64,000 nucleotides of DNA from Nostoc sp. XA010 (GCF_020829625.1 NZ_JAIVFX010000003.1:310001-374000), one strand, 5' to 3'; counted from the stretch's first letter, positions 44,033 through 52,773 are shown. Notes: generated from the sequence alone by a model not told the origin. Numbers and translations: made by a program.

Positions 44033-46126
44033 CTAAACTTCAACATCCAAAGTACGCACCAAAAAAGCCCATTTATCTGCGGCTTCCTCGATAATTTTAG
44101 CCGTGGGTTTACCCGCACCATGTCCTGCTTTAGTCTCAATTCTAATTAGCGTTGGCGCATCACCAATGTGAGCCTCTTGTAAAGCTGCGGCAAATTTGAA
44201 ACTATGAGCAGGGACAACGCGATCGTCATGATCGGCTGTGGTAATTAAGGTTGCTGGGTAAGTTGTATCTGGTTTGATGTTGTGTAGTGGCGAATAAGCA
44301 TACAGCGCTGGAAACTCTTCTGGATTATCTGCTGAACCATATTCGGAAGTCCAAGCCCAACCGATGGTAAATTTGTGGAACCGCAACATATCCATTACGC
44401 CGACTGCTGGTAAAGCTGCACCAAACAAATCGGGACGTTGCGTTATACAAGCACCCACTAATAAACCGCCGTTACTACCACCTGCGATCGCTAGCTTATC
44501 TGTCTTAGTATACTTATTCGCAATCAACCACTCAGCAGCGCCAATAAAGTCATCAAAGACATTCTGCTTTTTATCCTTCATTCCTGCTTGATGCCATTCT
44601 TCGCCGTATTCTCCACCGCCGCGTATATTAGGCATAGCATAGACACCACCCATCTCCATCCATACCAAAAGACTTACAGAAAAACCAGGTGTCATTGAGG
44701 CATTAAAACCACCATAGGCATAGAGATAAGTCGGGTTATTTCCATCTAACTTTATGCCCTTTTTATGAGTAATAAACATTGGTACTTTAGTACCATCTTT
44801 GCTATGATAAAAGACTTGTTTCGTCTCGTAATCATCAGGATTAAAATCTACCTGTGGCTGGCGGAAAATGCTACTTTTACCAGTTACCATATCATAGCGA
44901 TAGATAGTTCCTGGTATGGTGAAACTGGTGAAACTATAAAAAGTTTCGGTATCATGACGCTTCCCTCCAAAACCTCCGACTGAACCGAGTCCAGGTAATT
45001 CTACCTCACGAATAAACGCACCTTTGAGGTCAAATATTTTAATTTGGCTGTGAGCATCTTTGAGGTAATCAGCAACAAATTGGTTATTGAGTATCCCGAC
45101 ACTTTCCAAAGTTTCTGCTGATTGGGGAATGATTTCTCGCCAATTTTCTGGTGCAGGACTTTTGCTGTCAATAGCAATCACTCGTCCCCGTGGTGCATTT
45201 AAATCCGTGCGGAAATAAAACACGCTATCATCATTGTCGATAAAGCTGTAATCTGCCTCAAATTGGTTAATTAGTTCTACGACTTCAGCATTAGGGTTAG
45301 TTAAATCTTTAAAGAAAACCAAGTTTTTGGAGTCAGTACCTAGCCAAATTGAAATTATTAAATAGCGTCCATCTTCAGTAACACCGCCACTAAAACCCCA
45401 TTCCTTTTGGTCAGGACGATGATAAATTAGTACATCTTCTGATTGGGGTTTACCTAGCTGATGATAGTAGAGCTTTTGATAATAGTTAACATCTTCTAAT
45501 TGAGTTTTTTCATTCGGCTCATCGTAGCGACTGTAAAAGAAACCTTGATTATCATGTGTCCACGATGCACCAGAAAATTTAATCCATTTTAGGTGGTCTT
45601 GGAGGTCTTCACCAGTTTCGACATTGCGTACTTTCCATTCTTGCCAATCAGAACCAGAGGCAGATAGACCGTATGCTAAAAGTTTACCATCCTCGCTAAT
45701 AGACAATCCTGAAAGAGCAACAGTACCATCTTCTGAAAGTTTATTAGGGTCGAGTAAAACTTTGGGTTGGTCGTCGAGGGTTTTCAAAGTGTAGAGGACA
45801 CTTTGGTTTTGCAGTCCATCATTTTTAAAATAAAAGTAGCGTTCGGTGGAACCGTCTCGCAGAGATTCGCCTTCTTTAAAAGGGATACCATATTTTTCAT
45901 AATCCCAAAGTTTGGTAAGGCGCTGTTTAATTTTTTCCCTGGTAGGAATTTCGTTCAAGTAGCCAAAAGTAACTTTATTTTCTGCCTCAATCCAAGCCCT
46001 TGTTTCTTCAGAGTCAGGATCTTCTAACCAACGGTAAGGATCTGCGACTAAATTACCGTGGTAGTTATCGACTTGATTGCTTTTGTGGCTGGATGGGTAG
46101 GTGAGGGGTTTTTTAGAGGAGGGCAT
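44033..46126 (-). CDS. Prolyl oligopeptidase family serine peptidase
   Basis: This 697-residue protein has the S9A layout. A short N-terminal helix with DPYRWLEDPDSEETRAWIEA leads into a seven-bladed propeller and the alpha/beta-hydrolase domain. Catalytic residues are Ser551 in GGSNGGLLVG, Asp at about 635 in DHDDRVVP and His669 in KAGHGAGKP. The NIRGGGEYGEEWHQAGM motif is conserved. It cleaves short proline-containing peptides after Pro. No signal peptide is seen, so it is probably cytosolic. Confidence 0.95.
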   Translation of the reverse strand: MPSSKKPLTYPSSHKSNQVDNYHGNLVADPYRWLEDPDSEETRAWIEAENKVTFGYLNEIPTREKIKQRLTKLWDYEKYGIPFKEGESLRDGSTERYFYFKNDGLQNQSVLYTLKTLDDQPKVLLDPNKLSEDGTVALSGLSISEDGKLLAYGLSASGSDWQEWKVRNVETGEDLQDHLKWIKFSGASWTHDNQGFFYSRYDEPNEKTQLEDVNYYQKLYYHQLGKPQSEDVLIYHRPDQKEWGFSGGVTEDGRYLIISIWLGTDSKNLVFFKDLTNPNAEVVELINQFEADYSFIDNDDSVFYFRTDLNAPRGRVIAIDSKSPAPENWREIIPQSAETLESVGILNNQFVADYLKDAHSQIKIFDLKGAFIREVELPGLGSVGGFGGKRHDTETFYSFTSFTIPGTIYRYDMVTGKSSIFRQPQVDFNPDDYETKQVFYHSKDGTKVPMFITHKKGIKLDGNNPTYLYAYGGFNASMTPGFSVSLLVWMEMGGVYAMPNIRGGGEYGEEWHQAGMKDKKQNVFDDFIGAAEWLIANKYTKTDKLAIAGGSNGGLLVGACITQRPDLFGAALPAVGVMDMLRFHKFTIGWAWTSEYGSADNPEEFPALYAYSPLHNIKPDTTYPATLITTADHDDRVVPAHSFKFAAALQEAHIGDAPTLIRIETKAGHGAGKPTAKIIEEAADKWAFLVRTLDVEV

Positions 46127-46214
46127 AATCTCAGGTCAAAAGTGCTTCTTTACATACTACAAAGATAGACCCAAGACGTAGAGCATGTACTGACCAAACC
46201 TGCGGGAAAATTCC

Positions 46215-46245
46215 AATTTAGAATTTACGCATTGACAGAAAATAC
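46215..46245. repeat. Dispersed repeat AATTTAGAATTTACGCATTGACAG
   Basis: A near-identical sequence (AATTTAGAAATTACACATTG then ACAG) occurs at about 49474-49498, and a shorter copy (GGCATTGACAGAT) at about 49578-49590. It has no coding potential. Confidence 0.5.
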
Positions 46246-46278
46246 CAAATATGTTGATTGTAAAAAATCACATCTGTC

Positions 46279-46309
46279 GTAGGGGTAAAGCCCATTGCTA
46301 AACCCCTAC
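46279..46309 (-). terminator. Hairpin after the DUF2839 gene
   Basis: GTAGGGGT (46279-46286) pairs with ACCCCTAC (46302-46309). On the minus strand it lies 22 bases after the stop codon and is followed, after a short gap, by GATTTTTTAC. Confidence 0.5.
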
Positions 46310-46330
46310 AACGCGAGTCTACAGTAGCGT

Positions 46331-46546
46331 TTAGTAGACTACTTGCCACCAACCGAAGGCTGGGCCAATAAAACGGATAGTTGCCCATGCTACAACCATA
46401 AGACCAATGCCTATCCAGGCACCACGAGTTGTCCAACTAACAAATAATTCGGCTTGCTTTTTTGTGATGGGAAGCCAAGGCAAGATGCGAGTTTCTTGAC
46501 CGTATGTTTCCCCTTGTGTGATTTTACGACGCTTTGCTTCACCCAT
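46331..46546 (-). CDS. DUF2839 small membrane protein
   Basis: This 71-residue cyanobacterial protein opens MGEAKRRKITQGETYG and has the conserved ILPWLPITKKQAELFV, TTRGAWIGIGLMVVAW and FIGPAFGWW segments. One membrane helix spans about residues 43-63. The function is unknown; the family seems restricted to oxygenic phototrophs and some plastids. The ATG at 46546 is the family start. Confidence 0.87.
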   Translation of the reverse strand: MGEAKRRKITQGETYGQETRILPWLPITKKQAELFVSWTTRGAWIGIGLMVVAWATIRFIGPAFGWWQVVY

Positions 46547-46705
46547 AATCAGCAACTCAAATTTTTACTTAGGTTCTATCTAAATTTATCTTGCCAGGAA
46601 TCATAACTACAGAGAGGCAATAAACTGATAATAGTGCTTGCTTTTAGACGATCGCGCTTTGGTTGACAAAATGTAAATTGGGCATTGGGCATTGATAACT
46701 GAACT

Positions 46706-48262
46706 CTAAGCAGAATTTTCTTCATCGGTATTAGAAAACAGACTGGGGTCGAGATAGTTAATGCGGGCTAGAGGACTTAAAGCTGCAAGAATTTGAGCGC
46801 CGTAGCTGCGATTAACTACACGACTATCAAGTAAAGCAACAATACCTTGACTTTCTCGGACTGGAGCGATCGCTCTTTGTAATTCACTCAAGGCAGCTGG
46901 CAACAAATATAAACGAAACCAATCTTGATGCAATCGCTTATAACGAGCTACCCTACCAGCTACTAGCGGATTTTCTAAAGATGGTAAAGGTAAAGTAGCA
47001 ATAATTAACAGATGGGGTGCTGGTAAGACTCGCTGATGTTCTCGCCAAAATTCCCAACCGCTAATCAAAATACCATTTTCATCTAAACAAGTTTTTTCTA
47101 CCTGCACCCGCGAACCAAATTCTGAAGCCAGAATTGCCGCAACTTGAGACTTGAGTGGTACATCCCCCACCAAGACAACCGTTAATCCTGGTGCTGTAGC
47201 ACTAAGACAAACCAGTGTGCGGACTTTGTGAATAAATGCCGCTTGAAATTCTGGCGTGTTAGGTAGGGGCAATTTATAAGGTACATACAGTTGAATTGCT
47301 TCCGCTTGTCTCTCTGCAGAGAACTTCAGACAAGTTAAATCGTCCAAACCAAGGCGCTGTCGGAAAAGAGGAGCCTCAGTTTCCGGTTCGATAGCGCTGC
47401 CAATTAAAACTACTGGTTGTCGCTGCCAAATAGGTGAGAGGATTTCACCTAATTCCATTGGGGCGTAGTGTAAAGAAAATAAACCTTGTCGATGGGCAAT
47501 AGTCGCCCAGAAGAGGGCAGGGGGACCAGGGGGGGAAAGATTTTCATCAAGGGTTTGAAATTGCTGCCAGAAATTTTTCCAATTATCTGGGAGGTTGGCT
47601 TGATCTAAAGCTAAATAGAGACGGCTTAAAATTTCTATTTCTGGCTGGGAAATTAGGTAGCACTGATATGGATTAACAGGATGCTGAAAAAGTTGGTGTG
47701 TAAGTTGTATCCTTGCTTCACGAATTACCTCAGCCTGATTTGGGCAAGCCAGCATCAGTTGCTCCCAATCATCGGGTTGAATATCTTGGGTAAGTTGATG
47801 ACGTACCCAATCTTCTAGATTATCTACCCCATCAATAATTGTAGGGATGCCTTGGGGAAAGCGATCGCCACCAGCAAATTGTCCTTTTAACCAAGCTTCT
47901 GGAGAGGTCAACAGTAGCCCTTGAAACTCAGCATTAGGCCAAGCGTCACCTGTCCTAATCGCTTTGTTGGCTGGTAGCCACTGCTGTAGACGGGGAATTT
48001 CCACCCGCAGCAGAAGTTGCTGCACCGCTTCTTGAGCAACAATAATTACAGGGCCATGCCACATCAGGGCTGATGCTATGAAACTAGTACGATATCGCCC
48101 TTGATAGCCACAAACCGCCCCTACTTGAATTAGGGCACTACGTCCCAGGCGCAAGGCGCGTGCTACCAACCGTGCCATCGTCAAATGATGGGGCCAGGAA
48201 GGGAACCCCGCCTGCGATCGCAAAAAGTTATGTAGTGAAAAATGAACTTCTGCTTCAATCAC
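46706..48262 (-). CDS. DinG-like helicase relative with degenerate ATPase motifs
   Basis: This 518-residue protein has the overall shape of a cyanobacterial DinG-type (XPD-like) helicase. It shows WPHHLTMARLVARALRLGRS at the N terminus and a DinG-like C-terminal region ending QGIVALLDSRVVNRSYGAQI. However, the Walker A site reads VGAVCGYQGRYRTSF (47-61) without GK(S/T). The DEAH box position reads IIDGVDN, and the motif VI position reads QRAIAPVRE. No Fe-S Cys cluster is obvious. It is therefore probably not an active helicase and could be a regulatory or DNA-binding relative. It is shorter than E. coli DinG (about 700). Confidence 0.6.
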   Translation of the reverse strand: MIEAEVHFSLHNFLRSQAGFPSWPHHLTMARLVARALRLGRSALIQVGAVCGYQGRYRTSFIASALMWHGPVIIVAQEAVQQLLLRVEIPRLQQWLPANKAIRTGDAWPNAEFQGLLLTSPEAWLKGQFAGGDRFPQGIPTIIDGVDNLEDWVRHQLTQDIQPDDWEQLMLACPNQAEVIREARIQLTHQLFQHPVNPYQCYLISQPEIEILSRLYLALDQANLPDNWKNFWQQFQTLDENLSPPGPPALFWATIAHRQGLFSLHYAPMELGEILSPIWQRQPVVLIGSAIEPETEAPLFRQRLGLDDLTCLKFSAERQAEAIQLYVPYKLPLPNTPEFQAAFIHKVRTLVCLSATAPGLTVVLVGDVPLKSQVAAILASEFGSRVQVEKTCLDENGILISGWEFWREHQRVLPAPHLLIIATLPLPSLENPLVAGRVARYKRLHQDWFRLYLLPAALSELQRAIAPVRESQGIVALLDSRVVNRSYGAQILAALSPLARINYLDPSLFSNTDEENSA

Positions 48263-48327
48263 ACGCTTTTAATTCCATACAAAGTGACTTTTACTTCCAA
48301 TTGCCCCACTTCTATTATGTTGTCCTT

Positions 48328-48392
48328 TGTCCTTTGTCATTTGTCCTTTACTAATGACTAATGACCAATGACCAATGACCAATGACTAATCA
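48328..48392. repeat. Heptamer repeats GTCCTTT / AATGACC / TAATGAC
   Basis: TCCTTTGTCCTTTGTCATTTG is followed by TAATGACTAATGACCAATGA and further CAATGACCAATGAC copies, directly upstream of the M48 gene. These are the same heptamers as at 18057-18112. Confidence 0.7.
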
Positions 48393-48408
48393 CCCAACAC
48401 CCTGAATT

Positions 48409-49371
48409 ATGCCAACTTACACAGGAATTTCCAGCGAAGCCTTCAGGCATCCACTAGACCGCCAAGCCGAGCAAGCTTTACGAAATTTACCAGGATTTGA
48501 TTTAATTGCTCGTAAATTTGTGGAATTTATCTACGAACGCCCTCAGTTAGTCTATCTAATGGGTAACACCATCCAAGTCGGGCCGCGTCAATATTCCACT
48601 ATTTACCAGATGTTTCGGGAATGCGTCCGAGATTTGGACATTTACCCAGAACCGACACTGTTTGTCTCGCAAAATCCCCAAGCAAATAGCTATGCGCTGG
48701 GGCAAGAGAATCCTTACATAGTCATAAATACAGGGATACTAGACTTACTAGACGAAGCCGAGATTCGGGTGGTGCTAGCCCATGAACTAGGGCATATTAA
48801 ATGTGGTCATACTATTTTAATTCAAATGGCGATGTGGGCGATGAGTGCTGCTTCCGCCTTGGGAGAATTGACCTTCGGTATCGGTAATATTGTCACACAA
48901 GGTTTGATTTACGCCTTTTTTGAGTGGCGGCGGAAAGCCGAGTTATCGTCAGATCGCGCCGCACTACTAGTCATGGATGACTTGAATCCCGTCATGTCAA
49001 CGATGATGAAACTCTCTGGCGGTAGTAACAAATATGCCAATGAATGTAGTTTACAAGAGTTTATCAAGCAGTCAGAAAATTATCAGGCACTGGATCAAGA
49101 TGGATTGAATCAGGTGTATAAATTCTTAATGTACAATGGCGCTCAAGGTACGATGTTGACCCATCCTTTCCCAGTGGAACGCCTGCATTACTTACGGGCG
49201 TGGGCAGTATCCGAAGAATACCAGCAAATTCGCCGAGGAAATTATCAGCGATCGCCTGCTTCCGGCTCAGTAAATGTTGCAGCCGATTCTTCCCCAAATG
49301 AAACAGAAACTTTACGCCGTCAAATTGAAGAATTACAACGGGAAATCGACAGAATGAAAAGGTCTGAGTAG
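48409..49371 (+). CDS. M48-family zinc metallopeptidase
   Basis: This 320-residue protein has the zinc motif HELGH (125-129) in VVLAHELGHIKCGHT, and a downstream helix with the third ligand Glu in RRKAELSSDRAALL. Hydrophobic segments around residues 135-175 suggest membrane association, as in HtpX/Ste24-like M48 peptidases, though the topology differs. The C terminus ends with a short coiled coil (LRRQIEELQREIDRMK). A hairpin terminator follows. The substrate is unknown. Confidence 0.88.
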   Translation: MPTYTGISSEAFRHPLDRQAEQALRNLPGFDLIARKFVEFIYERPQLVYLMGNTIQVGPRQYSTIYQMFRECVRDLDIYPEPTLFVSQNPQANSYALGQENPYIVINTGILDLLDEAEIRVVLAHELGHIKCGHTILIQMAMWAMSAASALGELTFGIGNIVTQGLIYAFFEWRRKAELSSDRAALLVMDDLNPVMSTMMKLSGGSNKYANECSLQEFIKQSENYQALDQDGLNQVYKFLMYNGAQGTMLTHPFPVERLHYLRAWAVSEEYQQIRRGNYQRSPASGSVNVAADSSPNETETLRRQIEELQREIDRMKRSE

Positions 49372-49398
49372 TTTTGAGTGCTAAATGAACTTATATAT

Positions 49399-49424
49399 AG
49401 TGCGTTAGATTTGCCTAATGCACT
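49399..49424 (+). terminator. Hairpin terminator candidate after the M48 gene
   Basis: AGTGCGTTAG (49399-49408) pairs with CTAATGCACT (49415-49424), with one G-T wobble. It lies 28 bases after the stop and is followed by ATTTATATCTCTTTT. Confidence 0.6.
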
Positions 49425-49830
49425 ATTTATATCTCTTTTAGCACATACTTTGTCTGAGGGATTTCCAGAAATTAAATTTAGAAATTACACATTGACAGAT
49501 AATTAATATTATGCATTTAAGCCAAATTTCTGTGATAGGTGTTCTAAAATAAAGTCACGAGCTAGTTGCAAGACTTAGGCATTGACAGATTAACAGAAAT
49601 GAGCAATCAAGTGATAATTTTGTAAAAACTTGAATTTGAGTCTGGATTTTAGCAAAAATAATTCAGTTAAGTTTGCCATTCTAGTTTTTTTGGATTCCCT
49701 TAAAGCGGATAATATTTTCTAGGTGAACTACTATCCTCTTGGGGGTGGATAAATTCAAGATTCAAAATTAAAGACTTGAAGATTGCTTAACTATATCTCA
49801 GCATTAAATTAGATGTAGGCATTTCTGAAT
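49425..49830. other. Intergenic with dispersed repeats
   Basis: There is no gene. The CATTGACAG repeat occurs twice (about 49488-49498 and 49578-49590). The upstream region of the following gene must contain its promoter; none was assigned. Confidence 0.4.
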
Positions 49831-50256
49831 ATGGCAATTCACTTGACAAAACGGCTTTCTGTGTTCGCTGCTATTCTAGCTTTTGTCCTTTCCATGCCGG
49901 GAATTGCCTTAGCTGCACCCGTTCAACTCCATACTACTTCTGGTGTCATTTCCGCCCAAACTACCAAAACTGCAACCTACTCCACCTCGTCGGAGATTAA
50001 CCTGACTCCCTTACAACGCCAAGAACTCCAGGCTGTGCGCCAGCGAAGAAATAGGGAAATTGAGGCAGTCTTAAACACATCGCAACGTGCCCAACTTAAT
50101 CACCATCTCCGGGCTGGTAATAATATCAATCAAGCCCTAGAAAAACTGCATTTGCAACCAGAACAGCAAGATTTTGTAAAGGCGATCGGGCAATTTACTA
50201 ACTTGAAAATGAAAGCTATTTCATCTAGGCATTCGCTAACAGTAGATCATAAATAA
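49831..50256 (+). CDS. Periplasmic Spy/CpxP-like protein
   Basis: This 141-residue protein has a signal peptide (VFAAILAFVLSMPGIALAAP) and a mature helical part. The pattern LTPLQRQELQAVRQRRNREI then LNTSQRAQLN resembles the LTxxQ motifs of CpxP/Spy, periplasmic chaperone or stress-sensing proteins. A second helix pair follows (INQALEKLHLQPEQQDFVKA). It is probably a helical periplasmic dimer. The role in cyanobacteria is not established. Confidence 0.6.
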   Translation: MAIHLTKRLSVFAAILAFVLSMPGIALAAPVQLHTTSGVISAQTTKTATYSTSSEINLTPLQRQELQAVRQRRNREIEAVLNTSQRAQLNHHLRAGNNINQALEKLHLQPEQQDFVKAIGQFTNLKMKAISSRHSLTVDHK

Positions 50257-50289
50257 AGGTTTGACTTGTACATTAAATTATTGAATCGT

Positions 50290-50324
50290 TGTCATAGAAG
50301 ATATCAATCATATTTTCTATGACA
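50290..50324 (+). terminator. Hairpin after the Spy-like gene
   Basis: TGTCATAGAA (50290-50299) pairs perfectly with TTCTATGACA (50315-50324). It is followed by GTCTTTT and lies 33 bases after the stop. Confidence 0.6.
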
Positions 50325-50400
50325 GTCTTTTGGATAAAATGCGATCAAGCGATCGCACTTTTTATTTAAAAAATTTCATACTCAATTTCTGTTACCTAAC

Positions 50401-50875
50401 TTATGGAAACAGTTGACTGATCTGGACTTCAACTTCTGGAAATGCAATCAAGGATAACGTTGCATCCTCCTGCAAAATAAATTGTTGATTGTAGCCTTGC
50501 AAAAGTGGTTCGCCCAAAACAAAAACCTGACGCTGATTCACATCCAAAATCCAGTAGTCAGTAATTCCTGCATTAGCATATAAAGGTGCTTTCTGTTTCC
50601 GATCCGTGTCTAGCGTTGTATCTGCTACCTCAATCAATAAAAAGATTTCATTGGGTGCAGCATGATGATTAATGTACTTTCGCGCATCAATGCGGACAAC
50701 AGCAATATCTGGTTCAGGTTCCGAGTATTGGCTTAATTGAATCGGATCTTGCACCCGAACTAAGGCAACTTCTGCTAGCGAACGCTTGAGATAATCAGAC
50801 GCACACAGCGTTGTTGCTGCATGGGGGGGATTATTTGGCACTCATGGGGATAACTTGCCCATCTAAACCTCCGGG
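50401..50875 (-). pseudogene. Uma2-family nuclease gene, 3' part (split by IS200/IS605)
   Basis: The intact frame from 50841 encodes 146 residues of a Uma2/DUF820 PD-(D/E)XK protein: EPEPDIAVVRIDARKYI, LLIEVADTTLDTDRKQKAPL and YANAGITDYWILDV with the Asp, Glu and Lys residues. Just upstream, in another frame, the DNA reads GLDGQVIPMSAK and then TAA. A one-base shift would join this to NNPPHAATT, giving the usual family sequence. So the gene has a frameshift and also lacks its first ~35 residues, which lie beyond the insertion element at 52677-52773. Confidence 0.8.
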
Positions 50876-50881
50876 GTACTC

Positions 50882-50906
50882 CCGCCACATTGGTACTCCA
50901 ATTGGC
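50882..50906. repeat. Left-end subterminal hairpin of the IS element
   Basis: CCGCCA-C-ATTGG / CCAAT-TGGCGG around a TACT loop, with a one-base bulge, fits a TnpA recognition hairpin. Confidence 0.55.
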
Positions 50907-50968
50907 GGTGACGGGGGATAGGAGGGCTGATTGAGTGGGGGTCAATGCCTCCGAAATCAGCATTTTTC

Positions 50969-51376
50969 TTAATTATTTGGACTGCTTTGCTTCTCAACAT
51001 AAGACTTAAGTTGTTCCAAGGTAACGCCTCCACATGAGGCGACAAAGTACGCACCTGTCCAAAAAACAGGTTTGCTATAAAACTGGCTAACGTGTTCATG
51101 AAATTCCTTCCGAATTAATCGACTAGACACTGTTTTTAGGTTGTTCACTAGCTTGCTTATTTCCACGTCCGGCGGGTAACTAATAACCAAGTGAACATGG
51201 TCTGACTCTGCGTTGTACTCTGTTACCTTGCTCCTCCACTTAGCGCAAGTGCTTTCAAATATTTCTTGCAGTCGTTTGAGCATTGCTTGGTTTATAACTT
51301 TCTTTCGGTACTTAGTGACAAGCACTAAATGAATATTAAGGCTATAAACTGCTCTGTGCCCTGTATTGTAAGTCAT
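50969..51376 (-). CDS. tnpA: IS200-type Y1 transposase TnpA
   Basis: This 135-residue protein is the small HUH transposase of IS200/IS605 elements. It shows NIHLVLVTKYRKKVI, the HUH motif HVHLVIS and a C-terminal helix LEQLKSYVEKQ that contains the catalytic Tyr. It cuts and rejoins single-stranded ends by recognising hairpins. Length is normal, with no frameshift, so it is likely functional. Confidence 0.93.
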   Translation of the reverse strand: MTYNTGHRAVYSLNIHLVLVTKYRKKVINQAMLKRLQEIFESTCAKWRSKVTEYNAESDHVHLVISYPPDVEISKLVNNLKTVSSRLIRKEFHEHVSQFYSKPVFWTGAYFVASCGGVTLEQLKSYVEKQSSPNN

Positions 51377-51400
51377 GCCACCAAATGGTATTATGACTAT

Positions 51401-52660
51401 ATGTTACTAACTTACCAGTTCAAACTCAACCCTACTCCCGAACAAGTTGTCATTATTGAGACTTGGGGAGAGTTGCTGCGCCGTCACTGGAACTACGCAC
51501 TAGGGGAAAGATTGGACTGGCTAAGGCGTACAAGGTCGCAGATTGACCGATGCAGCTTAGTTTCTGAACCAATTGGGAGGATACCAGACAAACCTGATTA
51601 CTATACACAAGCGTCAAATCTCAAAGAAACTAAAGAGTTATTTCCTGACTACAAAAACATTTATGCCGACTGCCAACAACAAAATTTGATCAGGTTGGAC
51701 AAGGCGTGGAAACGATGGCTCATACCTGATAAGAAAGGTAAGAGAGGAGGTAAACCACGTTTTAAAAAGCGTGGTGATATAAGTTCATTTACTTTCCCGC
51801 GTGTTAATTCACCCAAGGCTGGCGCACATCTAATAGGTAATACTCTCAAGCTGTCCAATATTGGTGAGATTGAAGTTATCTTGCATCGACCAATTCCAGA
51901 AGGATTCGAGATTAAGCAAGCAACAATTTTAAGTAAAGCTGATGGGTGGTATTGCAGTTTTTCTCTTGAGGATAAAACTGTACCTGAATTGCTGCCGATT
52001 GACGAAATTAAAACTGCTACTGGCATAGATGTCGGGTTGGAAAAGTTTTTAACTACTGCTGATGGAGAAAGTATTGAAGTGCCGCAGTATTACCGTAAGG
52101 CACAGTCTACATTAGCCCGTCAACAACGCAAGCTTGCACGTAAAATTAATGGGTCTAAGAATTACAAAAAACAAGCCAAGAAGGTTGCTATTACTCATCT
52201 GCACGTTGCAAGACAAAGGAAAGAGTTTCATTATCAAGTTGCTCATTGGTTGGTTAATTCATACGACTTAATTGTTTTTGAAAACCTGAACATTAGAGGA
52301 TTGGCTAGAACACGACTAGCTAAATCAATACTAGATGTTGCGTGGGGCGCATTCCTCCAAACTATGGAAGCAGTAGCGGTAAGACGCGGCAAACATACAG
52401 TAGGAGTTGACCCCAGAGGCACAAGTATTAATTGTTCGAGTTGTGCTGAAAGGGTAGAAAAAACCCTTGCAAAACGCGAGCATAGTTGTTCTTGTGGATT
52501 GGTCATTGACCGCGACTGGAATAGCGCATTGAACCTTTTAAAGCGTGGGTCGGTTGGACTACCGACTCCTGTCTGTGGAGGCTTAGACAGTAGTCAGCCT
52601 GTGAAGCAGAAAGTCTCTTATGTGAATTTGAGTGTCGGACGCTACATTGCTTGCAATTAG
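51401..52660 (+). CDS. tnpB: TnpB RNA-guided nuclease (IS605 family)
   Basis: This 419-residue protein has the TnpB layout. An N-terminal HTH-like region starts MLLTYQFKLNPTPEQVVI. The RuvC-like parts give Asp in TGIDVGLEKFL, Glu in VFENLNIRGLAR and Asp in VIDRDWNSALN. A zinc-finger with Cys pairs (NCSSCAER, CSCG) lies between them. TnpB uses an omega RNA derived from the transposon right end to cut donor sites and promote retention. The ATG at 51401 is chosen as the family start. The three catalytic residues are all present. Confidence 0.92.
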   Translation: MLLTYQFKLNPTPEQVVIIETWGELLRRHWNYALGERLDWLRRTRSQIDRCSLVSEPIGRIPDKPDYYTQASNLKETKELFPDYKNIYADCQQQNLIRLDKAWKRWLIPDKKGKRGGKPRFKKRGDISSFTFPRVNSPKAGAHLIGNTLKLSNIGEIEVILHRPIPEGFEIKQATILSKADGWYCSFSLEDKTVPELLPIDEIKTATGIDVGLEKFLTTADGESIEVPQYYRKAQSTLARQQRKLARKINGSKNYKKQAKKVAITHLHVARQRKEFHYQVAHWLVNSYDLIVFENLNIRGLARTRLAKSILDVAWGAFLQTMEAVAVRRGKHTVGVDPRGTSINCSSCAERVEKTLAKREHSCSCGLVIDRDWNSALNLLKRGSVGLPTPVCGGLDSSQPVKQKVSYVNLSVGRYIACN

Positions 52661-52661
52661 C

Positions 52662-52676
52662 GGTGAGAGTTGTCAC
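52662..52676. repeat. Right-end hairpin of the IS element
   Basis: GGTGA-GAGTTG-TCACC directly follows the tnpB stop codon. It marks the probable right end; the omega RNA would extend through this region. Confidence 0.5.
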
Positions 52677-52773
52677 CAATCAGTTCTACCCGTTCATCAA
52701 CTGTGATAATACCCGTCTCAAGCATCCGGTGATATTCATCTACATTCCACAAGCGCACTCTAGTTTGCGTCAT
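52677..52773 (-). pseudogene. Uma2-family nuclease gene, 5' part
   Basis: From an ATG at 52773 the frame encodes TQTRVRLWNVDEYHRMLETG and IITVDERVELIGD, the standard N terminus of Uma2/DUF820 proteins, and then runs into the right end of the IS element. The remainder is found at 50401-50875. The gene is divergent from lysS, whose start is about 100 bases away. Confidence 0.8.

Larger units (their letters stand above)
50873..52680. mobile_element. IS200/IS605-type insertion sequence with tnpA and tnpB
   Basis: This element of about 1.8 kb has divergent tnpA (minus) and tnpB (plus) genes with 24 bases between their starts. Its limits are inferred from the split Uma2 gene on both sides and from the subterminal hairpins. 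The left hairpin is at 50882-50906 and the right at 52662-52676. IS605-type elements have no terminal inverted repeats and move as single strands, consistent with what is seen. Both genes look intact, so the element may be active. Confidence 0.82.
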
